Positions 1 to 10,383 of a stretch of DNA of 64,000 bases are shown here, piece by piece (within the stretch, counting starts at the first letter, position 1; every line of letters begins with the position of its first letter). Made by a program: the position numbers and the translations under genes. Origin of the DNA: Amycolatopsis pretoriensis (GTDB taxonomy: Bacteria; Actinomycetota; Actinomycetes; Mycobacteriales; Pseudonocardiaceae); the NCBI RefSeq assembly GCF_900107925.1, contig NZ_FNUJ01000004.1:1-64000 (forward strand), read 5' to 3'. A model generated the notes under the pieces. The model was not told where the DNA came from. It did not search any database and worked only from the letters and a program-made list of their open reading frames with translations.

Positions 1-986
<986 letters not shown>

Positions 987-990
<4 letters not shown>

Positions 991-1610
991 CGTCCCTCCC
1001 CGCTACCCGGCTGGCGCCCGGCCCGTTTGCTTTCGTGAGTTGGGACGTTCGCAATCGCATCGGGGTTCCGCAGGTGTCCGAGAACCTTCGCGAGTTTTCC
1101 ACGGCCGCGCGCACACCTGCTCTTCACGGTGCCTTCGGCGATGCCGAGCATCTTCGCCGTCTCCGCGACGGAGTAGCCCTCGACGTCGACGAGCACGATC
1201 GGCGCGCGCTGGTCCTCCGGCAGCTGGTCGAGGGCCTCGCGCACGAGCAGGCTCGTCTCGCGCTCGGCCATCGAGTCGCGCGGGGTGGCCGGCTCGTTGA
1301 AGCCGGTCTCCGGCAGCGGCACCGTCGGCCGGGCCTGGCGGCGGCGGATCCGGTCGAGGCAGGCGTTCACCACGATCCGGTGCAGCCACGTCGTGACCTG
1401 CGACTCCGCGCGGAACTTGTCGGCGGCCCGGAACGCCGAGATGAAGGCGTCCTGCAAGGCGTCGGCGGCCTCCTCCGGGTCGCGGACCGTGCGCAGGGCG
1501 ACCGCCCACATGCGGTCGCGATGTCGCTGGACGAGTTCGCTGAACGCATGGGGGTCCCCCGCGGCGTGAGCCGCTATCAGATCCGCATCCGTGGGAGCTG
1601 CAGCTGTCAC
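987..1610 (-). CDS. sigM: ECF RNA polymerase sigma factor SigM
   Basis: 207 residues from GTG 1610. Region 2 is clear (DADLIAAHAAGD, then FSELVQRHRDRMWAVALR and a DALQDAFISAFR -10 recognition segment). Region 4 follows (REALDQLPEDQRAPIVL, VEGYSVAETAKMLGIAEGTV, KSRCARGRGKLAKVL). An upstream ATG at 1703 would overlap the preceding gene by about 60 bases and add an Arg/Ser-rich tail untypical of the family, so GTG 1610 is preferred although its ribosome-binding site is weak. The gene sits between the pseudokinase/murJ genes and its anti-sigma factor. It probably directs a cell-envelope stress regulon, as SigM does in mycobacteria. Confidence 0.9.
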
Positions 1611-1641
1611 CCGCAAGAGCCTACTGACCCTGTCGGGTGCG

Positions 1642-3231
1642 TCACCCCGCAGGCAGGAACGCCAGGTCGGCGATCTCCGTCTGGAACTTCCCGTCGTCGC
1701 CACCCAGCTGGGTGATCCAGACGATGAAGTACTCGCCCTGCGTCGGCTGGGCCAGCGGGATCGTCGTCTCGCCGTCCTTCAGGTCGCCGTTGCCGACGAC
1801 CTTCGTGTCGTCGAAGTTCGGGTTCTTCTCGGTCGCCGAGCGGATCTCGACCTTGGTGCCCGGCGTGCCGCCCTCGACCTTCACCTGGCTGAGGTTGATC
1901 GGGTCCTTGAAGGTGACGACCAGGCCCACACCCGGCTTGATCGTGGGGAACTGCTGCTTGTACTGCTCGGTCCGCCACTGCGTTTCGGGCTTGCCGTCGA
2001 TCGCGTACTTCGCCCGCGCGGTGTTGTCGCCCTTGCCGTCGGGGTTGTAGACGGCCGCGGCCTGCGGATCCACGGCGGCACCCACGGTCGGCGACGGCGG
2101 CGGAGCCGGGGCCGACGACGAGGGCGGCTGCCCGGCGGACTGGCTCGACGCCGGCGGCGCGGCGACGTTGATCGTCGGCCCGCTCGCCTTCGAGTCGCCC
2201 TGGAAGACGTTGATCAGCATCAGCCCGCCCCAGGCGAGGATGACGACCGTCGCGACCACCAGCACGGTGACGCCGAGCGCGAGCTTGCGCCGCCGGGCGA
2301 CGTCCTTGACCGGCTTCTTCGTCGTCCAGACGGTGCCTTCGCCCTCGGCCGGGTCACCGCCGACGGCCTTGATCAGCTGGGTGCGCTCTTCCTCCTCGGC
2401 CACCTGGTCGAGCATCCGGAGGATGGCCGCGCTGGTGCGGATGCCGCCGTTGCCGCCGTCCTCGATCGTGCGGACGGCGAGCGACGACAGGTCGGCCGGG
2501 ACCGTCGGCACCAGCTGGCGCGGCGGGACGATCCGCCCCTGCGGCGACAGCGGCGCCGGCTGGATCGCGGGCGGGCCGCCGGGCAGCGCCCAGCGCCCGG
2601 TCAGCAGCAGGTAGAGGACCGCGCCGAGCGCCTTGACGTCGTCGCGCAGCGTCGCCTCCGGCAGCGGGCCGGGGAACGCGAGCTTCAGCGCGCCGTTCGG
2701 CGTCAGCCGCAGCCGCTGCGGGTGGTCGAGCCCGAGAACGAGCCCGTTCTGGTGAGCTTGTTCGACGGCTTCGGCCAGCGCCTGCACCATCCGCGCGGCC
2801 GCGGCGGGGGCCACCGGCCGCTGCGCGACGAGGTCGACCAGGTCGCTGCCCTTGGTCCACTCGGCGACGACGACGCCGAGCAGGCCTTCGCTGGAGGTGA
2901 TGCCGCTGCCGAGCGCGAGCACGTCGAGCACGCGGGCGACGCCGCCGTGGCCGAACTTGGACGCGTGCGTGGCGCGTTCGAGAGTTCGCCGGGCCAGCCG
3001 GGCGGCTTCGGGGTCGGCCGGGTCACCGACCAGCAGGGTCAGCGCGACATCCCGCTTCAGCTGCCCGTCCCGGGCGCGCCAGAGGTGCGCGTCGCCCCGC
3101 TCGTCCACGCCGAACTGCGCGAGGAGGCGGTAGCGGCCGTCGCCGACCACACGCCCGGGGGCCAGCGATCCGACCTGGGCCTTGCCCACGTGGTTCGCAC
3201 CCCCCGCCTGTTCGCTCCGCCTCGTGTCCAC
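1642..3231 (-). CDS. Membrane pseudokinase with extracellular discoidin-like domain (MurJ partner)
   Basis: About 529 residues. The N-terminal ~280 residues follow a Ser/Thr kinase fold (GDGRYRLLAQFG start, LTGRWALPGG late motif) but lack the catalytic elements: the glycine loop is degenerate, the VAIK lysine is replaced (DVALTLL), the HRD loop reads GLDHPQRLRL and DFG is missing. A proline-rich linker and one membrane helix (VTVLVVATVVILAWGGLMLI) precede an extracellular Ser/Pro region and a C-terminal beta domain with YAIDGKPETQW, typical of discoidin/carbohydrate-binding-like modules. In M. tuberculosis these parts are fused to MurJ in one protein (Rv3910), whose pseudokinase domain binds FhaA; here they form a separate gene just after murJ. 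GTG 3231 has GGGAG about nine bases upstream; GTG 3237 and an ATG at 3285 are alternatives. Confidence 0.8.
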   Translation of the reverse strand: MDTRRSEQAGGANHVGKAQVGSLAPGRVVGDGRYRLLAQFGVDERGDAHLWRARDGQLKRDVALTLLVGDPADPEAARLARRTLERATHASKFGHGGVARVLDVLALGSGITSSEGLLGVVVAEWTKGSDLVDLVAQRPVAPAAAARMVQALAEAVEQAHQNGLVLGLDHPQRLRLTPNGALKLAFPGPLPEATLRDDVKALGAVLYLLLTGRWALPGGPPAIQPAPLSPQGRIVPPRQLVPTVPADLSSLAVRTIEDGGNGGIRTSAAILRMLDQVAEEEERTQLIKAVGGDPAEGEGTVWTTKKPVKDVARRRKLALGVTVLVVATVVILAWGGLMLINVFQGDSKASGPTINVAAPPASSQSAGQPPSSSAPAPPPSPTVGAAVDPQAAAVYNPDGKGDNTARAKYAIDGKPETQWRTEQYKQQFPTIKPGVGLVVTFKDPINLSQVKVEGGTPGTKVEIRSATEKNPNFDDTKVVGNGDLKDGETTIPLAQPTQGEYFIVWITQLGGDDGKFQTEIADLAFLPAG

Positions 3232-3312
3232 CCTCACTCGCTCCCGCTCGATCCCGATGTCGAGGGTACCCAGAATACGACGCACGAGTCGTCGCCTTCC
3301 GTACCGGAATCG

Positions 3313-5982
3313 TTACCCCCGCTTGATCAACCGGGTGAACCTCGACGTGGCCGGTTTCAGCTCCTCCACCTTCAGCGCCATGAGCACGCCGAACGACACG
3401 ACGATGCCCACGATGCCCTGCAGGAAGAGTTTGACCCAGGCGCCCAGCTTGGGCCCGAAGGAGTCCGGCACGACCTGGCCCACCAGCCACGCCGCGCCGA
3501 CGCCGAGGGCGCTCGCGACGACCGTGAAGAGGATCACGCCGATCACCCGCTTGCTGCGCAGGTTGCCCAGCGTCACCCAGAGCCACACCTGGCCGAGGAT
3601 CGCGCCGACGACGAACGTCAGCGCGTTGACCATCATGACGCCGAGCACGACGTTGTCCGGCGACAGCAGCACCGGGCACAGGTACAGCAGCGGCACCTTG
3701 ACCAGCGTCATCACGATCATGATGAGCGTCGGCGTGCGCGCGTCCTTCATGGCGTAGAAGACACGCATCTGCAGCATGACCAGCGCGTACGGCAGCAGCG
3801 CGAACGCCGAGATCGCGAGCGCGTCGCCGAGGCGCTCGGCGGTGTCGATCGTGCCCTTGCCGAAGGTGAACAGCGCGATGCCGATCGAGCCGCCGACCAC
3901 GGTCATCACCGCGGAGATCGGGACGAGCATCACCGTCGAGATCCGGGACGCGTACGAGAGGTCGCCGATCAGCTTCTTGTGGTCGCCGTCGGCGGCCGCG
4001 CGGCTCATCCGCGGCATGATCGCGGTCAGCAGCGAGACGCCGATGACGCCGTACGGCAGCTGGAAGAGCAGCCAGGCGTTGCTGTACGCGGTCACACCAC
4101 CGGGTGAACCGCTGGTCAGCACGCGCGTGTTGATCGTGTAGCCGATCTGGCTGACGGCGACGTAGCCGAGGATCCAGAGCGCGAGGCCGCCGAACTCCTT
4201 CATCTGCTTGTCGATGCCCCAGCGCCACTTGAACCGGAAGCCGGACCGCAGCAGCGGCGGCACCAGCAGCACGGCCTGGGCGATGATGCCGCCGGTGACG
4301 CCGATGCCGAGCGTCAGCACCTTCGGGTCGGTGATCGACACGTGCGCGGTGTCGATGTCGCCGGGCATGATCCAGACGACGAGGATCGTGAAGATCACGA
4401 CCAGGTTGTTGATCACCGGCGCCCACGCGGTGGGCCCGAAGATCTGCTTGGCGTTCAGCACCGCCGAGAGCAGCGCGAAGACGCCGTAGAAGAAGATCTC
4501 GGGCAGCAGCAGGTAGGCGAACGCCGTGGTCAGGTCCGGGCTCGCCTTGCCGGAGCCGTCGACGTACAGGCTGGTGAACGCCGGGGCCGCGATCACCGCG
4601 ACCACCGTGCCGACCAGCAGCAGCGTGAACGCCACCGTGATGAGCCGCTGGGTGTAGGCGGCGCCGCCGTCGGGGTCGTCCTGCGAGCGCACCAGCAGCG
4701 GCACCACCACGCTGGCGAGCACGCCACCCATCAGCAGCTCGAAGATGATGTTCGGCATCGTGTTGGCGACGTTGAACGAGTCGTTCGCGATGCCCTGGCC
4801 GATCGCGGCGACCAGCAGCAGCTTCCACAGGAAGCCGGTGATCCGGCTGATCAGCGACGCGATCGCCATCCGGCCGGACGCCTTCGCCAGCGACGGCGCC
4901 TTGGCCGGTGCCTCGACCTCTTCGCCGGGCCTCGGCTTGACCAGCGGTCCCTTGAGCGCCGGCATGACCTGGGTGGCCAGCGCGTCGTACGGGCGCATGA
5001 CGTCCGGGTCGGCGACCGGCCAGCGCGAGTTCATCGGGACGCCGGCGGTGCGCGGGATGAACCGCGTCGCCTCCGGGTCGGGCGGGCGCTGGGCCTCCTC
5101 CTGCCACGGCCGGACCGGCGCCGGACGCCGGGAGCCGCGGCCGCGCGGGGGCACGGGGATGCCGGGCGGCGGGGTGCCGGGGGCCGGGGTGCCCGGCGGC
5201 GGGGTCACCGGCGGGGCGGGCTGGGGCAGCCGGCCCTGGGCCGAGGGCGGGCCCTGCGGCCCGGGTCCTTGCGGTCCGGGAGGCGGCGGCACGGGCTGGA
5301 CGCGCGTGGGTGCCGGGCCGCCGGCGCGGGGCGGCTGCCCGCCGCGCTGCGGAGGCGGGCCTTGCGCGGGCGGCGGGCCCGGGGGTGGGACGCGCCGGGG
5401 GCGCTGCGGCTCGCGGGGCGGGGCCTCGTCGTGGACCGGCCAGGCGTCGCTCGGGGGCACGTCGTCGCGGACCGGCTGGCCGTCGCGGAGCGGCCGCTGC
5501 TCGCGGACCACGCCGTCGTCGCGGACGGGCCGGCCGTCACGCGGCGGACCGTCTACCGGCCGGCCGTCGCGCGGAGGTGCGTCGTCGCGGGCCGGGCGGC
5601 GGGGTGGCTGGCCGTCCTCACGGGCCGGCCGCCGGGGCGGGGCGTCGTCGCGAGCGGGCCGCCGCGGGCCCCCGTCGTCGCGGGCCGGGCGGGGTGGGCC
5701 GTCTTCGCGGACCGGGCGGCGGTCGCGGACCGTCGCGTCGTCCGGCGGTGGCATCTGGCGCGTCTGCCCGTTGCGGGGCGGCTGCCTGCGCCCGCGCTCC
5801 TGAGGTGGCGGAGGCGGCTGCTGGCGGCGGACCGGGCGCGGGGGGCCGTCACCCCGTTGCGGGGGCTGAGCGCCTTCGCGCCGAGGACGACTCGCACGCT
5901 CGGGTGGTAAGCCCGGCTCTCTCTCCAACGCGTGCCCAATCCTCGGTGCTTTTCTCCGGTGCCGCGGCCGGGTGCCGCGCAC
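3313..5982 (-). CDS. murJ: Lipid II flippase MurJ with long proline/arginine-rich N-terminal extension
   Basis: Up to 889 residues. The last ~540 form a MurJ/MviN polytopic membrane protein of about 14 helices (from SGRMAIASLISRITGFLWKL, with INDSFNVANTMPN-like and FFYGVFALLSAVLNA segments), which flips lipid II across the membrane in peptidoglycan synthesis. The first ~330 residues are cytoplasmic and low-complexity, with REDGPPRPARDD-type repeats and then Pro/Gly-rich sequence. No start is certain: GTG 5982 is the longest, and TTG 5928 lies just before the extension. The pseudokinase usually fused to actinobacterial MurJ is the next gene. A 52-base gap separates it from the DUF6049 gene, so the block is probably one operon. 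Confidence 0.9.
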   Translation of the reverse strand: MRGTRPRHRRKAPRIGHALEREPGLPPERASRPRREGAQPPQRGDGPPRPVRRQQPPPPPQERGRRQPPRNGQTRQMPPPDDATVRDRRPVREDGPPRPARDDGGPRRPARDDAPPRRPAREDGQPPRRPARDDAPPRDGRPVDGPPRDGRPVRDDGVVREQRPLRDGQPVRDDVPPSDAWPVHDEAPPREPQRPRRVPPPGPPPAQGPPPQRGGQPPRAGGPAPTRVQPVPPPPGPQGPGPQGPPSAQGRLPQPAPPVTPPPGTPAPGTPPPGIPVPPRGRGSRRPAPVRPWQEEAQRPPDPEATRFIPRTAGVPMNSRWPVADPDVMRPYDALATQVMPALKGPLVKPRPGEEVEAPAKAPSLAKASGRMAIASLISRITGFLWKLLLVAAIGQGIANDSFNVANTMPNIIFELLMGGVLASVVVPLLVRSQDDPDGGAAYTQRLITVAFTLLLVGTVVAVIAAPAFTSLYVDGSGKASPDLTTAFAYLLLPEIFFYGVFALLSAVLNAKQIFGPTAWAPVINNLVVIFTILVVWIMPGDIDTAHVSITDPKVLTLGIGVTGGIIAQAVLLVPPLLRSGFRFKWRWGIDKQMKEFGGLALWILGYVAVSQIGYTINTRVLTSGSPGGVTAYSNAWLLFQLPYGVIGVSLLTAIMPRMSRAAADGDHKKLIGDLSYASRISTVMLVPISAVMTVVGGSIGIALFTFGKGTIDTAERLGDALAISAFALLPYALVMLQMRVFYAMKDARTPTLIMIVMTLVKVPLLYLCPVLLSPDNVVLGVMMVNALTFVVGAILGQVWLWVTLGNLRSKRVIGVILFTVVASALGVGAAWLVGQVVPDSFGPKLGAWVKLFLQGIVGIVVSFGVLMALKVEELKPATSRFTRLIKRG
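5400..5750 (-). repeat. Degenerate 15-30 bp repeats coding the MurJ N-terminal tail
   Basis: Imperfect tandem units encode PARDDAPPRRPAREDGQPP-like peptides with alternating DD/ED acidic pairs and RR/RP basic-proline pairs. Unit length varies, as expected from slippage in a GC-rich coding tract. The tract lies wholly within murJ, and intact units keep the reading frame. Confidence 0.7.
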
Positions 5983-6034
5983 GTGCGGACCAAGGGTAAT
6001 CGGGAACCGCCCGGAACACGCGAACCCCGACGGA

Positions 6035-8188
6035 TCAGTCCACGACGCCGCGACCCGACCGGGCGTCCTTCACCCGCCGGTAGATCCGCCGCGAAGCGAG
6101 CAGAAGCAGGGCCACACCTGCGGCGACGGTCGCGATGATGGTGATCGCGCCGTACTCCGTCGAGGTCAGCTCGAAGCGCGCGGATGACCCGAGCGGGGTA
6201 CCGGTCGGCGTGCTCAACGACACATCGACGCTGAACCGGCCGGCCCGCAGCGCCTCCACGGGGAGGAAGTACTGCCGGCCGCCGCCCGCGGGGAACGACA
6301 CCTCCTGGGCGTCGTCCGTGCGCAGGCCGATGGTGTTGTCGAGGGTGAACCGCGCGTTGATCCCGACCGGCAGGTCGTTCACGACGTACACCGGCAGCGG
6401 CGAGTTGCCGGACGCCAGCGCGATCGTCTGCCGCGGCTGCTGGACGCTCACCCGGTCGCTGATGGCCGCGATCTCGGCCTGCGCGTTCGCGGTCGCCGCG
6501 TCGGCGGGCAGACCCCGCCAGCCGGTGGAGGCGCCACGCAGCTCGGCCAGCCGGACCGGCGCGACGACGTCTTCCGGTTTCACCCGTTTGGTGGGGTCGG
6601 GTTGCATCGCCGACGCCATCCCGGTGGCCTGCCCGTCGAGCTTCGCCAGCGTCGAGACGAGGGCGGGGTCCGGGTTCGAACCGGAGTCCCGGCCGTCGCC
6701 GACCGCGCCGGTGGTCTGCGGGTCGGCGTCGAGCAGGGACGGGAGTGACGCCGCCGTGACGACGCCGGCGTTGAGGAAGTCGCCGACCTGCTGCAGGTAC
6801 GCCGTGAGCTCGGCGGCCGGGGCGTCCCAGCGCCGCGGCGGGGCGACCAGCAGGTGGTCCGGGTGCTCCTGTCCGGCCGGGACGCCGAGGCCCGCGCGGA
6901 AGGCGAGCGCGCCGAGGCCGTTCTGGCTCGAGATCGCGCGCTCGGTGTTCGCGGGCACGGTGACCGAGTCTGGCACGCTCGGCACGCCCGACATCGCCGC
7001 GGAGATCAGCGAGTCGGTCGGCTGGGCCCGCACGGCCCCGCCCTGCACGGTGACGCCGCCGCCGGAGCCGGCCGGGGCCAGTTTCGCCGCGTCGGTCAGC
7101 ACGGTCTTGACGCCGGCCTGGGTCAGCGCCGTGAGCACGGCCTCGTTGAGCGTGCCGTCCGGCCAGAGCACGCCGGTCTGCGGCGTGACGCCCGCCAGCT
7201 GCTGGATGGTGGCCGCCGACGCGGCCGCCTGCGCGACCAGGATCGGGTCGCCGGGGCGGATCCGGGAGACGGTGTTCAGGTCGGCGTCGGCGTAGGGCAG
7301 CGCCACCACGCACCGGCCGGTCAGCAGGGTGCGCAGGGAGGTGAGCCACGTCTTCGCGGTCTGCGCGCCCTTGCCGGGGACGTTCCCGGCGTCGGTGTGC
7401 ACCTGGTAGCCGCGGCTCATCACGTCGACGGTGGTCAGCAGGTCCGGGTCGAGCGCGAAGCACATCGACTTGGCGAGGTTCGTGTCGCCGTGCACGGCCG
7501 TCGACGCCGACGTCACCAGCGCGTTCAGCCGGCCGTCGGGGCCGATCTCGTCGGCCAGCCGGTCGTCGCGCAGGACCAGCGGCTGGCCGTACGGCGCCGC
7601 GTAGACGTCCGGGACGCTGCTGGTCACCGGCCAGAGCAGGGTCATGCTCGGCGCGCCCGCCGACGAGTGGCCCGTCGCCTTGCCCGGCCGGGACAGCACC
7701 GGCATCAGCATGCTGACCGCGCCCAGCCGGGCCGGTCCGCCGAACTCCGGGGTGCCGTTGACGTTCACCAGCAGCGGGTAGACGCCGGGGCTGCCGAACT
7801 GCGCGGCCTTCGTGCCGGTCAGGTTCACCGTGATGTTCAGCGGCGCGCTCTGCCCGGGTTCCAGGACGTCCGCGACCGAGGTGAACTCGGTCAGCGGGCT
7901 GTCCTTGATGACGGCGCCCGACAGCACGTCGTTGATCCCGCGCGAAGTCGTCGCCCGGTCTCCGACCTGCAGCCGGACCTGCGGCCGGGTGACCTTGCGG
8001 TCACCGGTGTTGGTCACCGTGCCGGCGACGGTCAGCGTCGTCGACGACGTCGTGATCACGCGCGGGTTCAGCTGCGTCAGGTCGACGCGCAGGCGGGCGC
8101 CTTCCTCCGCCTGGGCCACCGTGGCTCCGGTGAGGGCGGGGACGGCCAGGAAGAGGACGGAAAGGAAGGCTGCGGCGAACCGCTTCAC
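6035..8188 (-). CDS. DUF6049 family secreted/membrane glycoprotein (Rv3909-like)
   Basis: 717 residues with an N-terminal signal peptide ([20 protein letters not shown], cleavage near AQAEE), a large extracytoplasmic domain and one C-terminal membrane helix ([20 protein letters not shown]) before a short basic tail. The first ~150 residues look like a beta-sandwich ([19 protein letters not shown]). This family regularly lies between the Nudix gene and murJ in actinobacteria and is presumed to act in the cell envelope with MurJ; the biochemical role is unknown. The GTG start overlaps the Nudix stop by four bases (GTGA). Confidence 0.8.
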   Translation of the reverse strand: MKRFAAAFLSVLFLAVPALTGATVAQAEEGARLRVDLTQLNPRVITTSSTTLTVAGTVTNTGDRKVTRPQVRLQVGDRATTSRGINDVLSGAVIKDSPLTEFTSVADVLEPGQSAPLNITVNLTGTKAAQFGSPGVYPLLVNVNGTPEFGGPARLGAVSMLMPVLSRPGKATGHSSAGAPSMTLLWPVTSSVPDVYAAPYGQPLVLRDDRLADEIGPDGRLNALVTSASTAVHGDTNLAKSMCFALDPDLLTTVDVMSRGYQVHTDAGNVPGKGAQTAKTWLTSLRTLLTGRCVVALPYADADLNTVSRIRPGDPILVAQAAASAATIQQLAGVTPQTGVLWPDGTLNEAVLTALTQAGVKTVLTDAAKLAPAGSGGGVTVQGGAVRAQPTDSLISAAMSGVPSVPDSVTVPANTERAISSQNGLGALAFRAGLGVPAGQEHPDHLLVAPPRRWDAPAAELTAYLQQVGDFLNAGVVTAASLPSLLDADPQTTGAVGDGRDSGSNPDPALVSTLAKLDGQATGMASAMQPDPTKRVKPEDVVAPVRLAELRGASTGWRGLPADAATANAQAEIAAISDRVSVQQPRQTIALASGNSPLPVYVVNDLPVGINARFTLDNTIGLRTDDAQEVSFPAGGGRQYFLPVEALRAGRFSVDVSLSTPTGTPLGSSARFELTSTEYGAITIIATVAAGVALLLLASRRIYRRVKDARSGRGVVD

Positions 8189-8739
8189 TCGGGGGCTCCC
8201 TCAGGGGCGTGCTCGTCTCGTCCGTGGACGTCCGGGCGCGCGAAAAGTTCCTCGATCAGCGGGCCTGCTTTCCGGACGAGCTTGCGCTCGTCGGAGTAGG
8301 CCAGCTTGGTCTCCAGCTCGGCCAGCGGGACCCAGGCCACCTCGGTGACCTCGACGTCCTCGTCGGACAGTTCGCCGCCGAGCGCTTCGAGCAGGAAGTG
8401 GTGGACGGTCTTGTGGATGCGCCGCCGCTCGGCCACGAACCAGTAGTCGATGGTGCCCAGCGGCCGCAGGACCCGCGCGGAGATGCCGGTTTCCTCCTTC
8501 ACCTCGCGCACGGCCGTCTGTTCCACTGTTTCACCGTCCTCGATGTGGCCCTTGGGCAGCGACCACAGCAGTCTGCCGTGCCGGTCGAGCCGGCCGATCA
8601 GCACCGCCTGTTCGCGCTCGGCGTCCACCACGAGACCGCCGGCCGAGGTTTCGTCGACCGTGGTCAGGCGCCTGCCGCGTTGACGCCTCCGCCGCCTCCG
8701 CGGCTTCGAGGCGCCGGGGCGGCCGGCTGATCCAGACAT
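8185..8739 (-). CDS. Nudix hydrolase (MutT4-like)
   Basis: 184 residues. A complete Nudix box ([20 protein letters not shown], then TGI) lies at about 64-86 and supplies the REXXEE metal ligands for hydrolysis of a nucleoside-diphosphate-linked substrate. An N-terminal Arg-rich tail ([13 protein letters not shown]) precedes the TSAGGLVV start of the fold. In M. tuberculosis the gene at this position is mutT4 (Rv3908). It is the first gene of the leftward block and is divergent from cca; the ~100-base gap between them should hold both promoters. The exact substrate cannot be told from sequence. Confidence 0.85.
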   Translation of the reverse strand: MSGSAGRPGASKPRRRRRRQRGRRLTTVDETSAGGLVVDAEREQAVLIGRLDRHGRLLWSLPKGHIEDGETVEQTAVREVKEETGISARVLRPLGTIDYWFVAERRRIHKTVHHFLLEALGGELSDEDVEVTEVAWVPLAELETKLAYSDERKLVRKAGPLIEELFARPDVHGRDEHAPEGAPE

Positions 8740-8838
8740 GCTGCGATGCTAGAGCAAACGGTTGCCCCGGTAGGCTGGCTCTCCGTGTCCTGTCCGGTGG
8801 TGCCTGTAGTAATCGCACCCGAACCCAGTGGGATTTTC

Positions 8839-10281
8839 GTGAACGACGTGGTCGCCAAGGAGAACGCGGTGGTGGAGCTGATGCGGCTCTCCCCCCTGGC
8901 GGACGAGCTGGCCGAGAGGTTCGCCCGGGCCGGGCACCGCCTGTACCTCGTCGGCGGGAGCGTGCGCGACGCGCTGCTCGGCCGGCGCTCCGGTGATCTC
9001 GACTTCACGACGGACGCGCGCCCGGACCGGGTGCTGAAGATCGTCAGCGACTGGGGCGACGCGGTCTGGGACGTCGGGATCGCGTTCGGCACGGTCGGCG
9101 TGACCAAGAAGGGCATGCAGCTCGAGATCACGACGTTCCGCGCGGACAGCTACGACCGCGTCGGCCGCAACCCCGAGGTCACCTTCGGCGACAGCATCGA
9201 GGGCGACCTGCTCCGGCGCGACTTCACGGTCAACGCGATGGCCGTCGAGCTGGCGTCCAAGACGTTCATCGACCCGCACGACGGGCTGAGCGCGCTGCGG
9301 GAGAAGGTGCTCGACACGCCGGCGACGCCGCAGGAGTCGTTCGCCGACGACCCGCTGCGCATGCTGCGCGCCGCCCGGTTCGCCGCCCAGCTGGGCTTCA
9401 CCGCCGCGCCGCGCGTGGTCGACGCGATGGCGTCGATGGCCGGCGAGATCGACCGGATCACCGCCGAGCGCGTCCAGGCCGAGCTGTCGAAGCTGCTGCT
9501 CGCGGACGACCCGCGGCCGGGGCTGGAGCTGCTCGTGGACACCGGGCTGGCCGACCGGGTGCTGCCCGAGGTGCCCGGGATGCGGCTGGCGATCGACGAG
9601 CACCACCAGCACAAGGACGTCTACCAGCACTCGCTGACCGTGCTCGCCCAGGCGATCGAGCTGGAGAAGACGCACGAGCCGACGTCGGAGCCGGACCTCA
9701 TCCTGCGGCTCGCGGCGCTGCTGCACGACGCCGGCAAGCCCGCGACGCGGGAGTTCCAGCCGGGCGGCGGGGTGAGCTTCCACCACCACGAGGTGGTCGG
9801 GGCGCGGATGGCCCGCAAACGTTTGCGGGCGCTGAAGTTCTCCAAGGAGATCATCGACGACGTCTCCCAGCTCGTGTTCCTCCACCTGCGGTTCCACGGC
9901 TACGGCAAGGGTGAGTGGACGGACTCGGCGGTCCGCCGGTACGTCACCGACGCCGGCCCCCTGCTGGCCCGGTTGCACAAGCTCGTCCGCGCCGACTGCA
10001 CCACGCGCAACCGCCGCAAGGCGGCCGCGCTGCAGGCGACCTACGACGACCTCGAGGCCCGCATCGCCGCGCTCAAGGCCAAGGAGGACCTCGACCGCGT
10101 GCGGCCGGACCTCAACGGCGAGCAGATCATGGAGCTGCTGGGCATCAAGCCGGGGCCGGACGTCGGCAAGGCGTGGAAGTTCCTCAAGGAGCTGCGCCTC
10201 GACCGCGGGCCGCTGGAGCACGACGACGCCGTGGCGGAGCTGAAGAAGTGGGCGGCGGAGCAGGGAATCGGAAATTCGTGA
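8839..10281 (+). CDS. cca: CCA-adding tRNA nucleotidyltransferase
   Basis: Adds or repairs the 3' CCA end of tRNAs. About 480 residues from GTG 8839. The class II nucleotidyltransferase head is clear (LYLVGGSVRDALLGR, then GDLDFTTDA with the metal-binding DxD), followed by the RRDFTVNAMA and DPLRMLRAARFAAQLGF motifs and an HD domain (LLHDAGKPATRE, VSFHHHEVVGARMA). Conservation of the NAVVEL segment just after the start favours GTG 8839. An internal GTG at 8869 has a better AAGGAG site six bases upstream and is a real alternative. Called pcnA (Rv3907c) in mycobacteria. Confidence 0.92.
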   Translation: MNDVVAKENAVVELMRLSPLADELAERFARAGHRLYLVGGSVRDALLGRRSGDLDFTTDARPDRVLKIVSDWGDAVWDVGIAFGTVGVTKKGMQLEITTFRADSYDRVGRNPEVTFGDSIEGDLLRRDFTVNAMAVELASKTFIDPHDGLSALREKVLDTPATPQESFADDPLRMLRAARFAAQLGFTAAPRVVDAMASMAGEIDRITAERVQAELSKLLLADDPRPGLELLVDTGLADRVLPEVPGMRLAIDEHHQHKDVYQHSLTVLAQAIELEKTHEPTSEPDLILRLAALLHDAGKPATREFQPGGGVSFHHHEVVGARMARKRLRALKFSKEIIDDVSQLVFLHLRFHGYGKGEWTDSAVRRYVTDAGPLLARLHKLVRADCTTRNRRKAAALQATYDDLEARIAALKAKEDLDRVRPDLNGEQIMELLGIKPGPDVGKAWKFLKELRLDRGPLEHDDAVAELKKWAAEQGIGNS

Positions 10282-10383
10282 CCGGTTTACTGTGAATTCC
10301 GTGGAACGCTGGACCTGACCATCGCGGATCGGTGATACTCCCTAACCTCGGTTCACCGACGTGACCAGGGGGTTGTCCGGCCG

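Noticed and set aside
1591..4107. 838-codon plus-strand frame over sigM, the pseudokinase and murJ
   Set aside because: Overlaps three supported minus-strand genes; Arg/Asp/His-rich shadow protein.
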